64,000 nucleotides of DNA from an uncultured Bacteriovoracaceae bacterium (GTDB taxonomy: Bacteria > Bdellovibrionota > Bacteriovoracia > Bacteriovoracales > Bacteriovoracaceae). Position numbers and translations under genes: made by a program. Shown piece after piece: positions 8,948 through 19,668 of this stretch. A model generated the notes under the pieces. The model saw only the letters and a list, made by a program, of their open reading frames with translations, searched no databases and was not told the DNA's origin. The stretch spans positions 1-64,000 of the forward strand of contig CAKZUQ010000020.1 in NCBI GenBank assembly GCA_937923325.1, written 5' to 3'. Position 1 is the stretch's first letter, and the number at the start of each line of letters is the position of its first letter.

Positions 8948-8972
8948 TAATATCTCCTAAGTGATCGATTTT

Positions 8973-9026
8973 ATAACTCAATAAAAGTAAAGTTGCAACT
9001 CACTTGCACGACAGGTATTGAGTTAT
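8973..9026. promoter_or_regulatory. Inverted repeats between divergent cobW-like and rhodanese genes
   Basis: ATAACTCAATA (8973-8983) and TATTGAGTTAT (9016-9026) are perfect 11-base inverted repeats 32 bases apart. Between them, 8991-9000 is the perfect 10-base palindrome AGTTGCAACT. The arrangement lies 26 bases upstream of the CobW-family start and within the divergent promoter region, as expected for a repressor site. It does not match the gammaproteobacterial Zur consensus. Confidence 0.45.
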
Positions 9027-9128
9027 TTGTGCATGTTGTCAGTGGGTGGTAATACTTATTTCGCTATTGTTGGAAGTATGCGTATTCAGTGCTATATAAT
9101 TAGCTTTTAAAGAATGTAAGGAGAGTCC

Positions 9129-9656
9129 GTGAAAATATTACTTTTAACTTTATTCATAGCTTCTTGTAATTATCAGGCCAATGGAAAATATTTAACCAAT
9201 AATACTGAAGAGGCAAATACTCTTGATAAAAGTGAGAAAGTGAAAGAAATAAATCGTCAATTTGAAGAGTATAGGCAAAGCTTTTTAAGTGTTAAAAATA
9301 TTCTTCCATCTGAAGCAGATGTTCTAAAAGACACTATTTATGTAGATGTAAGAGAAGATAAAGAGATTAAAGTTTCAATGATACCTAACGCTATAACGAT
9401 GAAAGAATTTTCTTTAAATGAAGATCAATTCAAAGATAAAAATATTGTAGTCTATTGCACTATTGGTTATAGGAGTGGCTTATTCACTAAAAAACTTCTG
9501 GATAAAGGTTTTTCAGCTTTTAATCTTAAGGGGGGAGTTTTGATGTGGAGCCATGCTGACAAAGAGTTTACATCTAATGGAAAACCAACAAAGAAAGTCC
9601 ATGTCTACGGTGGAACATGGGATCTTGTGAACGATGGATACACTTCTGTTTATTAG
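9129..9656 (+). CDS. Rhodanese-domain lipoprotein
   Basis: A 175-residue exported protein with lipobox FIASC, so Cys13 is the likely lipidation site. Residues about 55-150 form a rhodanese domain: YVDVRE near 71-76, PNAI at 86-89, and the active-site loop CTIGYRSG with catalytic Cys110. The catalytic cysteine is present, so sulfur transfer is possible, but partner and substrate are unknown. GTG start at 9129 follows AAGGAGAG. It is 44 bases before the exported deformylase gene, suggesting co-transcription. Confidence 0.82.
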   Translation: MKILLLTLFIASCNYQANGKYLTNNTEEANTLDKSEKVKEINRQFEEYRQSFLSVKNILPSEADVLKDTIYVDVREDKEIKVSMIPNAITMKEFSLNEDQFKDKNIVVYCTIGYRSGLFTKKLLDKGFSAFNLKGGVLMWSHADKEFTSNGKPTKKVHVYGGTWDLVNDGYTSVY

Positions 9657-9700
9657 GTAACTCAAAGAGAAACTATAACTTCAATTCAAGGTATCATTTT

Positions 9701-10279
9701 ATGAAAAAGTTTGTTTTGTATTATTATTTATTAAGTTCGACTTTATTCGCTCATAGCTTAAGGCATTATCCTGATGCTCCTTTAGATATAATTACAGTTG
9801 GGCATCCAACTCTGACAATGATTGCTAAAGAAGTTACAGATGATGAAATCTTAAGCTCATCTTTTCAAGTCCTTATTGATGATATGATTTTAACTATGAA
9901 AAAAGCTAATGGAGTTGGTCTTGCAGCTCCTCAAGTTAATGTCTCTAAAAGGTTCTTTGTAATGAAGCCAAGTCTTTTTAAGAAAGCCGAAGTTGTAATA
10001 AACCCTGTTCTTGAATATCTGACTCAATACGGAAAGAAAAAATCTACTGAAAGCTGTCTTTCAATCCCTGGAAAGTCTTACAAAGTTTCAAGATATAAGA
10101 AACTAAATGTTACTTACAAAGATAGAAATGGCAAAAGAGTCAGTGAGAGAGCTTCTGGATTTAGAGCAATCGTTATACAGCATGAATACGATCATTTGAA
10201 TGGAAATTTAATTTCAGATATATTTTTAAAATCATTTCAATTTGATGATGATTTTAACTTTCAAATACCTTTAATGTAA
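9701..10279 (+). CDS. Peptide deformylase with an N-terminal signal peptide
   Basis: The protein from ATG 9701 has 192 residues. All three deformylase motifs are present: GVGLAAPQ (71-78), ESCLS (117-121, where most enzymes have EGCLS) and HEYDH (161-165). Cys119, His161 and His165 would bind the metal and Glu162 is the catalytic acid-base. Unusually, residues 1-18 (MKKFVLYYYLLSSTLFAHS) look like a Sec signal peptide ending in a Leu-Phe-Ala-type cleavage region. A housekeeping deformylase works at the ribosome, so this copy is either exported or membrane-held. An upstream extension to 9617 overlaps the rhodanese gene and lacks a ribosome site; I reject it. Confidence 0.85.
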   Translation: MKKFVLYYYLLSSTLFAHSLRHYPDAPLDIITVGHPTLTMIAKEVTDDEILSSSFQVLIDDMILTMKKANGVGLAAPQVNVSKRFFVMKPSLFKKAEVVINPVLEYLTQYGKKKSTESCLSIPGKSYKVSRYKKLNVTYKDRNGKRVSERASGFRAIVIQHEYDHLNGNLISDIFLKSFQFDDDFNFQIPLM

Positions 10280-10310
10280 TTAACATAAAAGCTTTTTTAA
10301 TATTTTCTTA

Positions 10311-10350
10311 AGCCTCAAAATTATGTCCTTATGATTTTGAGGCTTATTTT
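10311..10350 (+). terminator. Terminator after the deformylase gene
   Basis: AGCCTCAAAAT (10311-10321) pairs perfectly with ATTTTGAGGCT (10334-10344), followed by TATTTTATT. The stem is 11 base pairs. Confidence 0.75.
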
Positions 10351-10382
10351 ATTCCGCAAAGCACATGCTGATTTTGTTATCA

Positions 10383-10406
10383 AGTTGTTTGACTTGTCAA
10401 ACAACT
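10383..10406. promoter_or_regulatory. 24-base palindrome in the intergenic region
   Basis: AGTTGTTTGAC (10383-10393) and GTCAAACAACT (10396-10406) are perfect inverted arms around TT. The size and symmetry suggest a dimeric regulator site; the short spacer makes an RNA hairpin less favoured. It is 316 bases before the peroxidase gene and after the preceding terminator. Apart from this and the repeat at 10500-10534, the 10280-10721 gap holds no gene. Confidence 0.45.
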
Positions 10407-10499
10407 GTTAGTAATCTTAGAAAGAATATTAGAAATACGATATATTTACCTTTAGGCGTTCTCTTTTTTTAAATGAGATGAGTTTTAATTATTAAAAAC

Positions 10500-10534
10500 T
10501 AGAGTCAATTTTTTTCATAATAATATTGACTCTA
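10500..10534. repeat. Inverted repeat upstream of the peroxidase gene
   Basis: TAGAGTCAAT (10500-10509) and ATTGACTCTA (10525-10534) pair perfectly around a 15-base loop. With no T-run after it, the hairpin is not a standard terminator. It could be a regulator site or a structured leader. Confidence 0.35.
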
Positions 10535-10721
10535 ATTACTAAAATAATTTTTATTACATTGCTTTTGTATAAGGGTGAAATTTTAATCTTTTTAAAGATA
10601 TTTAAGAATGATATCTGATAAGGAATTTGAAAGTTCTAAGTCGATTTATTTAGATTTCCTTCAATATATGAGTAAATCTTAAAGATAATTATTTTAATCC
10701 TGTATGAAGTTTGGAGAGACT

Positions 10722-11969
10722 ATGCCGCTTGTCCTATTTATCTTATTAACTTGTTTTTCTTTTGCATCTGAATTAGATCAAAACTTAGATGAATATATTT
10801 CTAGGTTTCGTTATCAGGCTGTCGAGCCTTTAAAGAATGATAATAAAGTAAAGTATCGGTTAGGAAAGAAGCTGTTTTTTGATAAACGATTATCTTTAAA
10901 AGATTCTATTTCTTGCTCAACTTGTCATGATCCTGAATTTAACTCTACTGATGCTTTACCATTTTCAATTGGCCTTGGTGGGCATGGAATAGGAACAAAT
11001 CGAGTTCAAAACTTGGCCAGAATAACGAAGCGAACTTCACCTTCATTGTACAACAAAGGACATGATGACTTTGATAAAATGTTTTGGGATGGTAGAGTCT
11101 TTTATAATAGTTCTAATAATAGATACTATACCCCAGAAGAGGGACTTAATGGGCCAAACCCTAAGTATGCTCACATCACCAAAGAATTAAAATCTGCGAT
11201 GGCCGCCCAAGCCTTATTTCCAATGTTAAGCGATATAGAAATGAAAGGTGAGTCAAACCTAAGTAATATTGAAGTTTGGGAAACAATAACCAATAAAATA
11301 TTAAAGGTTAAAGAGTACAAAGAAATGATCCTGTCTATTTTTAAAGTTTCTGAACGTGAAATTAATATTGGCCACCTTGCAAATGCTTTAGCATATTTTC
11401 AAAGCCGTTTTTTTCAAGCAACAAATACAAATTGGGATAAATATTTAAGAGGCGATAAAAACGCTATGAGCGATCAAGAGAAGAGAGGAGCAATTGTCTT
11501 TTCATCTACTGGACGCTGCTCCATTTGTCACCATGGTAAGCACCTTACTAACTTTGCTTTTCAAAATGTTGGAGTTCCTAAGATTGAATCCACAGACCAT
11601 AAAGGATTTGATATAGGACGTTTTAAAGTAACTAATCAAAATTTTCATAAATTTTCTTTTGCAACTCAGCCATTAAGAAATGTTGCAAAGACAGCTCCAT
11701 ATTTTCATAATGGTAGCTTTCGAACTTTGGAAGATGTAGTCGAACATTATTTAAATGCTAGAAATTCACTCTATACTTATAGCCTTAAAAGTTTAGAAGA
11801 CTTCTTTTTGAAGAATTTTAATACTCGTTTTAGTTTAATAAATGACTCTGCTACATTGAGATATGCAACTGAAAATCTTCATCCGCTTTTAAGGTATAAA
11901 TTCTCTTTATCCAAAAGAGAAAAGAAAGATTTGATTCATTTTTTGAAAGAATCTCTTACTGAAAGATAA
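10722..11969 (+). CDS. Di-heme cytochrome c peroxidase / MauG family protein
   Basis: The protein from ATG 10722 has 415 residues. This start has GGAGAG three bases upstream and gives a clean signal peptide (MPLVLFILLTCFSFAS); the ATG at 10704 does not. Two c-type heme motifs, CSTCH (65-69) and CSICH (266-270), define the periplasmic di-heme peroxidase family, with the typical segments LFFDKRLS, FWDGR and TAPYFHNGSF. It probably reduces peroxide or oxidises a protein partner in the periplasm. It is transcribed alone and ends at a terminator. Confidence 0.87.
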   Translation: MPLVLFILLTCFSFASELDQNLDEYISRFRYQAVEPLKNDNKVKYRLGKKLFFDKRLSLKDSISCSTCHDPEFNSTDALPFSIGLGGHGIGTNRVQNLARITKRTSPSLYNKGHDDFDKMFWDGRVFYNSSNNRYYTPEEGLNGPNPKYAHITKELKSAMAAQALFPMLSDIEMKGESNLSNIEVWETITNKILKVKEYKEMILSIFKVSEREINIGHLANALAYFQSRFFQATNTNWDKYLRGDKNAMSDQEKRGAIVFSSTGRCSICHHGKHLTNFAFQNVGVPKIESTDHKGFDIGRFKVTNQNFHKFSFATQPLRNVAKTAPYFHNGSFRTLEDVVEHYLNARNSLYTYSLKSLEDFFLKNFNTRFSLINDSATLRYATENLHPLLRYKFSLSKREKKDLIHFLKESLTER

Positions 11970-12003
11970 AAAGTATTTTACTCGGACTTAAAGTACTTTT
12001 ATT
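11969..12003 (+). terminator. Terminator after the di-heme peroxidase gene
   Basis: AAAAGTATTTTA (11969-11980) pairs with TAAAGTACTTTT (11989-12000) with a single T-G pair, followed by ATT. It overlaps the final A of the stop codon. Confidence 0.55.
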
Positions 12004-12045
12004 GTCACTTTAAAGATCTTATAATTTATTTATAGGAACTCTAAG

Positions 12046-12753
12046 ATGGTAAGATGGATTTTGCCTTTTTTTGTACTAAGTTGCTTTGCAAGCAAGTATG
12101 ATCCCAAATACTTTGATTCTCAAAGTGTCTCACATCTATATTTTAGTTTGGGGTATGATAAAGAAATTGAAGGAGCTAGGTGGACTCATCATTTGCTTCA
12201 AAAGCGTTTCATTACAGGCTCAGCAAAAAGAAAAAATAACTTTAGAGTTGATTCATTTGTAAATGGACTTAGTGCTTATGCCTCCGATTACAGAGGTTCT
12301 GGACTAGATAGAGGACATCTTGTCCCTGCGGCTGATATGAAACTTAATAAAGTATCTATGAGCGAATCATTCTATATGAGCAACATATCTCCTCAGCATC
12401 CATCTTTAAATAGAGGACGGTGGTCTGTTTTAGAAAGAAAAGTCAGAAATTGGTGTTTAGCAAAAGGTGAGCTTCATGTATTTACAGGACCTGTATTTTT
12501 AAATTCCTATACGCGAATAAATGGAACAAATATAGCGATTCCTGATGGTTTTTATAAAGTGATTTTTAAAGAGACTCACAAAGAGGCGATTGCTTTTTTT
12601 ATGCCAAATAAAAAGCTTTATGGTGATATTATTCAATTCTCTGTAAATGTTGACTATATAGAGGAGATGACAAATATTGATTTTTTTAGCGAACTTCCTG
12701 ATTTTATAGAGAAAAGAGTTGAATCTCAAGTAAATTTAGATTACTGGAACTAA
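12046..12753 (+). CDS. Secreted DNA/RNA non-specific endonuclease (NucA type)
   Basis: A 235-residue exported nuclease. The N-terminus is hydrophobic and ends LSC (Cys13), so it is either a lipoprotein or cleaved after FAS. The beta-beta-alpha metal motif DRGH (88-91, in DRGHLVPAADM) contains the catalytic His91, and SNISPQHPSLNRGRW contains the metal-binding asparagine region. The family cleaves DNA and RNA without sequence preference outside the cytoplasm. In a predator it would help degrade prey nucleic acid; that is inference. It is followed by the YiiX-like lipoprotein gene. Confidence 0.88.
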   Translation: MVRWILPFFVLSCFASKYDPKYFDSQSVSHLYFSLGYDKEIEGARWTHHLLQKRFITGSAKRKNNFRVDSFVNGLSAYASDYRGSGLDRGHLVPAADMKLNKVSMSESFYMSNISPQHPSLNRGRWSVLERKVRNWCLAKGELHVFTGPVFLNSYTRINGTNIAIPDGFYKVIFKETHKEAIAFFMPNKKLYGDIIQFSVNVDYIEEMTNIDFFSELPDFIEKRVESQVNLDYWN

Positions 12754-12791
12754 TCCTTATTCTTTAACCTGAAAATGCCGATAAGTTTACA

Positions 12792-14237
12792 ATGAAAGAT
12801 CTAATTATATTATCTATTATATTTATCTTTGTAAGCTGTTCAATAGGAGAGTACAATCGAAATCCTAGTTCTATAGAACAAACAAAATTAAGCCTTTTAG
12901 TCGATGAAATCTCCTCATCATTCAATGATGGCTTATCACCATTATCTTGTATCGCTGCAAGCGAAGAATTTTATAACGATTTATTTTTACTAACTTATAA
13001 AAGTAGTGAGATTGAACAAATAACAAATCCCAAGCTATTAATTAAAAGATCATTTGAGTCGCGTTTAATTATTGCTAATTATTTAAAGTATTTGGGGGAT
13101 GATTTTCATTCAAAGAAATGTGTAACAAATGTCAGAGGACTCATTAGAAGTCTTAGATATTTAGAAGATTATTTACTAAGTGAGATCAGTGTAAGTAATC
13201 AAGTTAGTAATAAAACTTTTGAAAATAAAAATTCTCAACTTTTAGTGAATCCCGAGTTTTCTTTTAACTCGTTTGAAGACTTAAAGTCAGGAGATATAAT
13301 TATATCTAGAGGGAATGCTTTTACTAGTGCTGCAATTGCTAGAATTGGTATTGATGATTCTCAGTTTAGTCATATGAGTTTTGTGTATAAAGATGAAGAT
13401 GGAAAGCTGTTTACAACAGAGGCACACATTGAAGTAGGGAGCGTTGCGACTGAATTCATTCATCATATGAATCAAAAGAATGCTAGATCAGTTGTTTATA
13501 GACACTTGGATACAGCTCTTGCTCATAGAGCTGCAAAGCATATGTTTTTAAAGGTTAAAGAGTTTTCTAAAAATAACAAATCTAACATAAACTATGATTT
13601 TGGAATGGATTACAAATCTAATGACGAACTATTTTGTTCTGAAGTTGTATATGATGGATTTAAATATGCTTCTTTAGGTTCTGTGAACATACCTAGATAT
13701 AAGACTCAGTTTGAAACTAATCTAGTCCCTTTTCTTAATCAAATTGGAGTTCGTGTAACTCGAAAGTCTGTTGCGGGATTTGAAACTTTCTCTCCTGGAG
13801 ATTTGGAGTTAGATAGTCGATTTAAATTAGTCGCTGAATGGAGACATCCAGAGAAAGTAATAAATAGTAGAGTTAGAGATGCCGTTTTATCAAAAATGTT
13901 TGAATGGATGGTTCAAAAAAATTATAGAATTAATTCTGGATTGAGTGTCACAGCTAAGTCATATTTAGCATATTTTGCTAGAAGGATACCATTATTAAAA
14001 GAGTCCTATATCGAAAAGTTTCCATTGAATATGACTCCTAGACAAATGAAGCTATTTTTGAGTTTAGATAAAGTAGGTGAAGAATTAGAATCTGTGATCT
14101 TGAATTCTAAAAATTATAAAAAATATTCTATAGCTGAACTCTTTAATACATTAGAAGCCTTTAGAAGAAAAGATTATAGGCTTTATAAATCTGGCCAGCG
14201 CAGTAAAGTTAAGCTTCATAAATACTTTCGGCCATAA
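12792..14237 (+). CDS. YiiX/YaeF-like permuted papain-fold lipoprotein
   Basis: A 481-residue lipoprotein (lipobox FVSC, Cys16). Residues about 160-310 match the circularly permuted NlpC/P60-papain domain of YiiX/YaeF proteins: LKSGDIIISRG opens the domain, His194 (in QFSHMSFVY) and Cys282 (in LFCSEVVYDGF) are the expected catalytic pair, and Glu210 lies in TTEAHIE. Proteins of this kind hydrolyse amide or ester bonds of peptides or lipids. The N-terminal 150 residues and the C-terminal 120 residues are helical extensions not found in E. coli YiiX, which has about 200 residues. Confidence 0.75.
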   Translation: MKDLIILSIIFIFVSCSIGEYNRNPSSIEQTKLSLLVDEISSSFNDGLSPLSCIAASEEFYNDLFLLTYKSSEIEQITNPKLLIKRSFESRLIIANYLKYLGDDFHSKKCVTNVRGLIRSLRYLEDYLLSEISVSNQVSNKTFENKNSQLLVNPEFSFNSFEDLKSGDIIISRGNAFTSAAIARIGIDDSQFSHMSFVYKDEDGKLFTTEAHIEVGSVATEFIHHMNQKNARSVVYRHLDTALAHRAAKHMFLKVKEFSKNNKSNINYDFGMDYKSNDELFCSEVVYDGFKYASLGSVNIPRYKTQFETNLVPFLNQIGVRVTRKSVAGFETFSPGDLELDSRFKLVAEWRHPEKVINSRVRDAVLSKMFEWMVQKNYRINSGLSVTAKSYLAYFARRIPLLKESYIEKFPLNMTPRQMKLFLSLDKVGEELESVILNSKNYKKYSIAELFNTLEAFRRKDYRLYKSGQRSKVKLHKYFRP

Positions 14238-14327
14238 ACATAATTTCTCTCAATCTTATTGCTATTCTTTGAATGTTTTGTCATATTTATGGCTTCTAGA
14301 AATATGATATAGAGTAAAGGAGTTATC

Positions 14328-14534
14328 ATGGAAATCGTAAAAAAAGAAAATGGAAACACTATCGTTAAAAAAAGAAATGGACGTTTTGGTGTTTTAAACA
14401 AAAAGAAAAACTGGATCAATGGAGACGACAAAGCTGAAATTCTTTTAGCTGCAGGTCTTATCAAAAAATCTGTTGCTCAAGAGAAGCCTGCTGTAGAAGA
14501 GGCTCCCGCTGAAGAAACGACTACTGAAGAGTAG
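14328..14534 (+). CDS. Small basic protein with acidic tail
   Basis: A 68-residue protein with a strong ribosome binding site (AAAGGAG, seven bases before the ATG) and its own terminator, so it is very likely real. The first 45 residues are lysine-rich with two short repeats (VKKENGNTIV, VKKRNGRFGV) and the last 20 are alanine/glutamate-rich. It looks like a nucleic-acid or ribosome-associated small protein, but I do not recognise a family. Confidence 0.7.
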   Translation: MEIVKKENGNTIVKKRNGRFGVLNKKKNWINGDDKAEILLAAGLIKKSVAQEKPAVEEAPAEETTTEE

Positions 14535-14546
14535 GTCTTAATAAAG

Positions 14547-14571
14547 TCAGGAGGCGTAACCTCCTGATTTT
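14547..14571 (+). terminator. Terminator after the small basic protein
   Basis: TCAGGAGG (14547-14554) pairs with CCTCCTGA (14560-14567) around CGTAA, followed by TTTTCC. The remaining gap to 14850 is AT-rich and holds only the next gene's leader. Confidence 0.8.
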
Positions 14572-14850
14572 CCTTTATTTAAATATATTTTATTATATAA
14601 AACATATTTTTTAGTTTAGTAAATGTCACTCTGTGTTATAATTGTGTTTCATAATTTGTAAGTGACTAATGTTGTACGTATGTTGATGTTAAAATTTTGA
14701 TTTAGTCTTACTAGGCCTGTATGAGGCAAATATGACATTCAATAAAATTTCTTGTGCCGTTTTCATGATTTTCGTTTTTAATATTGTAATTAGACTTTGA
14801 TCTAAAAATTTGTTTAAATTTTACTTTATTTATACAAAGTGAGGTTTTAA

Positions 14851-15471
14851 ATGAATATTAAATTAAGCGTTATAATACTAGTTGTAGTATTAATCTCTTG
14901 TTCAAGTAGAACATTGAAAAAAAGCTATATTGTTGAAGATGCTAGTCACCAGGAAATTCCAGGATGGGTAAGTGAAGCTTCGACATGGACAGAAAAAAAT
15001 ATTAAAGATCATAAAAAATATAAGTTTTATAGCTTCACTACCGATCCAAAAAATTCAAGAACTGTTGCTTGTGAAGTGGCAAAAATTAGATCAAGTTCTG
15101 AGATCGCAAGTGAAGTAACTCAGTTCATTAAACACTCTTTTAGTACCACCACAGAAGGAAATGCTAAAGATTTAAATGAAACTCTGGATGAATATATTGA
15201 TGAGACATTAACTAAAGAAGTCCGATCTCATATAGTTGGTGCACAAATAATTAGAAAGTACTGGGAAAAGAGAAGTTTTAAAGTAGATCTTGGTGCCAAA
15301 AGAGATGTCTCTGGTTATACGTGTAGTACGCTAATTCAAATATCAAAGTCTAATATGAAAACTGCATTTGATATGGCCTTTAAAAAATTAAAAGCTAAAT
15401 CAAAAAAATATGATCTAAAAGCTAAAATTATCAAAGCTAAAGATGATGTAAAAAAAGATTTAATGATTTAA
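14851..15471 (+). CDS. Lipoprotein, LPP20-like
   Basis: A 206-residue lipoprotein with lipobox LISC (Cys17). After the lipidation site comes PGWVSEAS and a helical/beta body containing two cysteines (ACEVAK, YTCSTLIQI) and a lysine-rich C-terminal helix. The W-opening and the YTCS..LI..S...+..A pattern resemble LPP20-type envelope lipoproteins, but the match is by eye. ATG preceded by GTGAGG. A hairpin follows the stop. Confidence 0.6.
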   Translation: MNIKLSVIILVVVLISCSSRTLKKSYIVEDASHQEIPGWVSEASTWTEKNIKDHKKYKFYSFTTDPKNSRTVACEVAKIRSSSEIASEVTQFIKHSFSTTTEGNAKDLNETLDEYIDETLTKEVRSHIVGAQIIRKYWEKRSFKVDLGAKRDVSGYTCSTLIQISKSNMKTAFDMAFKKLKAKSKKYDLKAKIIKAKDDVKKDLMI

Positions 15472-15487
15472 TTAATATAATATTTCT

Positions 15488-15513
15488 ACTCCTTAGTTAA
15501 TTGACTAAGGAGT
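15488..15513. terminator. Hairpin after the LPP20-like gene
   Basis: ACTCCTTAGT (15488-15497) pairs with ACTAAGGAGT (15504-15513) around TAATTG. No T-run follows on the plus strand, so termination strength is uncertain. Confidence 0.5.
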
Positions 15514-15639
15514 GCAATAATGTCAGTTCCAGTACTGATAAATTTTTGCTTAAACCGTATCAATCAATATTGCAGACTTCTTTTTTTATAAGAGAAATCA
15601 AAAACCTCAGAGCTTAAGCTCTTATCACTTTTAGCTTTT

Positions 15640-17685
<2,046 letters not shown>

Positions 17686-17731
17686 TTATTGGATATACAC
17701 AAAATTTAATTTAGTACTTGATTATTTAACT

Positions 17732-18955
17732 TTAAACATCAAGTACTCTTTTTGGTTTAACGAGAATACTTCCAAAGATTGTACCTGTAACTAGCGCTAT
17801 TGCGGTAATAAATGTTCTTAACAAAGAGTTTATACCTTCAATAGTATGCTCATTCATCATCGCTTCGATTCCAGTAAAACCTAAAGCACCGGGAACAAGT
17901 AGAGTGATACCCGGTAAAAGTGTTATTAATGCAGGTTTTTTAGAAATTCTTGAAAAAAGATTACTGAATGAAGCAATAAAAGCACCTGCTGTAAATGAAC
18001 TCATTGCAAAGCCGAGATATTCTAAAGTCACTCTAGATGTGATAAAAGTGAGCACACAAGCTGTACAAATCCAATAATACTCTTTGAATCTTGCTTGAAA
18101 TGAAATCGTAAATCCTAAAGCTGTTAATGGAATGAGTAAGGTTTTTAAATAAATAGACTTATCTAAATGTGCTACTGTTTCTATTGAAACATGTAAATTC
18201 CTTGCTAGAATATTTGCTAAGTATACTCCAAAAGAGATTTTTAATAGGATTACAATTGCACCTAATAACCTAGAGGCTCCACTTAGTAGGTTATTTGATG
18301 CGAGTTCTGAAACTGAAGTCGTTAACATTAGCCCAGGCATTAATATTATTAAGGATGATATTGTAATAATATGCGGATGCATTGGAAAGCTCGTATAGTG
18401 AGGGATAAGTACTGCACAGATAGCAGTTAAAAAAGCTAGTACTCCATCTGCAATTGAGCTTAATCGGTCTATTTTAATTGTTTCTGTAAAAAGACCAATT
18501 ACGAAACCTAGTAAGCCAGATAGAATTGCATCATAAAAGTTCCCACCAATAATTATAGCAATATTAAAACTAATCATAGCGTAGGCAAAGTCAATAACTA
18601 TCCCTTTATAGATATGAGGGTAATCAACAACATTATGTATTTTTAGGCTAGCTTCTTTAAATTCGATAGATTCATCAAGCATTTTATCAACGATACCATC
18701 AATAAATAACAGCTTACTTAAATTAACTTTACCAACATCTAATCTTCTTAATCTTGTATATTCTCTTTCTGTTGTGATTTTAAAGCTTGCTAATAGAGAT
18801 GTTGGACTTGCAAGAAATTGTGCTTTTAGGTCTAACTTTTCAGCTAAAAGCATTAGAGCTTTTTCAATCCTATCGGAACTTGCTCCGTACTTATGAAGAG
18901 ACTCACCAGTGAGCATGATAAATTTAATTCTTTTTAGCTTTGTAATGGCTTCCAA
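17732..18955 (-). CDS. ThrE-type threonine/serine exporter family membrane protein
   Basis: A protein of about 407 residues from TTG 18955, which follows AAAGGAATCATT; a longer frame to 19027 would overlap the divergent trmB start and lacks a ribosome site, and an ATG at 18916 is the other candidate. The cytoplasmic N-terminal part (MLTGESLHKYGASSDRIEKA to about residue 120) and about ten membrane segments follow the layout of DUF1212 fused to DUF3815, as in Corynebacterium ThrE. Such proteins export small amino acids. Substrate is inferred from family only. Confidence 0.82.
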   Translation of the reverse strand: MEAITKLKRIKFIMLTGESLHKYGASSDRIEKALMLLAEKLDLKAQFLASPTSLLASFKITTEREYTRLRRLDVGKVNLSKLLFIDGIVDKMLDESIEFKEASLKIHNVVDYPHIYKGIVIDFAYAMISFNIAIIIGGNFYDAILSGLLGFVIGLFTETIKIDRLSSIADGVLAFLTAICAVLIPHYTSFPMHPHIITISSLIILMPGLMLTTSVSELASNNLLSGASRLLGAIVILLKISFGVYLANILARNLHVSIETVAHLDKSIYLKTLLIPLTALGFTISFQARFKEYYWICTACVLTFITSRVTLEYLGFAMSSFTAGAFIASFSNLFSRISKKPALITLLPGITLLVPGALGFTGIEAMMNEHTIEGINSLLRTFITAIALVTGTIFGSILVKPKRVLDV

Positions 18956-19005
18956 AATGATTCCTTTAGTTGTATTTATTATAAATCTAAAGGAGTTTAA
19001 TAACA

Positions 19006-19668
19006 ATGGGCCATATATATAATTCAAAGGTAGTCAAATCACTCCAAGATGGAGTTCATGAGAATTTAGAGAAAAAATTAAAGAGATATAATCTTCAAAA
19101 TTTCACAAGACCAAAGAGATCTTTTTCTGACAATAACTTAAATCAAATTATAAGTTGGCTTGGCGGAGATTCATTTATTCTTGATTTGGGATGCGGGGTT
19201 GGTGAGAGCTCGTATGATCTGAGTTCAAAAAATCCTGGTGTTAAAGTCCTTGGTGTTGATAAGTCGATTAGTCGAATTTCTAGAAAAAATGAGTTCAAAA
19301 CTGAAAATCCAAATGTATTGTTGATACAAGATGATATGTTTGATCTAATTCCTCTTTTATATAAAGAACTTAAAAATAAAGTTTTGTCTGTATTTATATT
19401 TTATCCGAACCCTTGGCCTAAGAAAAGTCAGCTTCAACGTCGAATTCATGCTAATCCCATAGCCCCTTTTTTATTTGAACTTTCTAAATCATTTGTGTTG
19501 CGTTCGAATTGGAAAATTTATCTGGATGAGTTTTCAAAAAGTTATGAATTTTTTAAGGGGACTAAGTCACAAACTAAAAAAATTACAAACTTAAAAAGCT
19601 TTATTACGCCTTTTGAAAAGAAATACTATCTAAGTGGGCAAGATATATTTGAACTAAAGATCGGCTAG
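19006..19668 (+). CDS. trmB: tRNA (guanine-N7-)-methyltransferase
   Basis: A 220-residue class I SAM methyltransferase. The SAM motif ILDLGCGVGE sits near residue 61, an acidic residue in VLGVDKS follows, and FYPNPWPKKSQLQRRIH corresponds to the TrmB hallmark FPDPWPKKRHxKRR, so the tRNA G46 site is a secure call although N replaces the usual D. ATG at 19006 is preceded by AAAGGAG. The gene is divergent from the ThrE-type gene and overlaps the 3' end of the next, convergent gene by 15 bases. Confidence 0.85.
   Translation: MGHIYNSKVVKSLQDGVHENLEKKLKRYNLQNFTRPKRSFSDNNLNQIISWLGGDSFILDLGCGVGESSYDLSSKNPGVKVLGVDKSISRISRKNEFKTENPNVLLIQDDMFDLIPLLYKELKNKVLSVFIFYPNPWPKKSQLQRRIHANPIAPFLFELSKSFVLRSNWKIYLDEFSKSYEFFKGTKSQTKKITNLKSFITPFEKKYYLSGQDIFELKIG

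Noticed and set aside
9617..9700. N-terminal extension of the deformylase
   Set aside because: It lies in the rhodanese gene's other frame, has no start signal and would hide the signal peptide.
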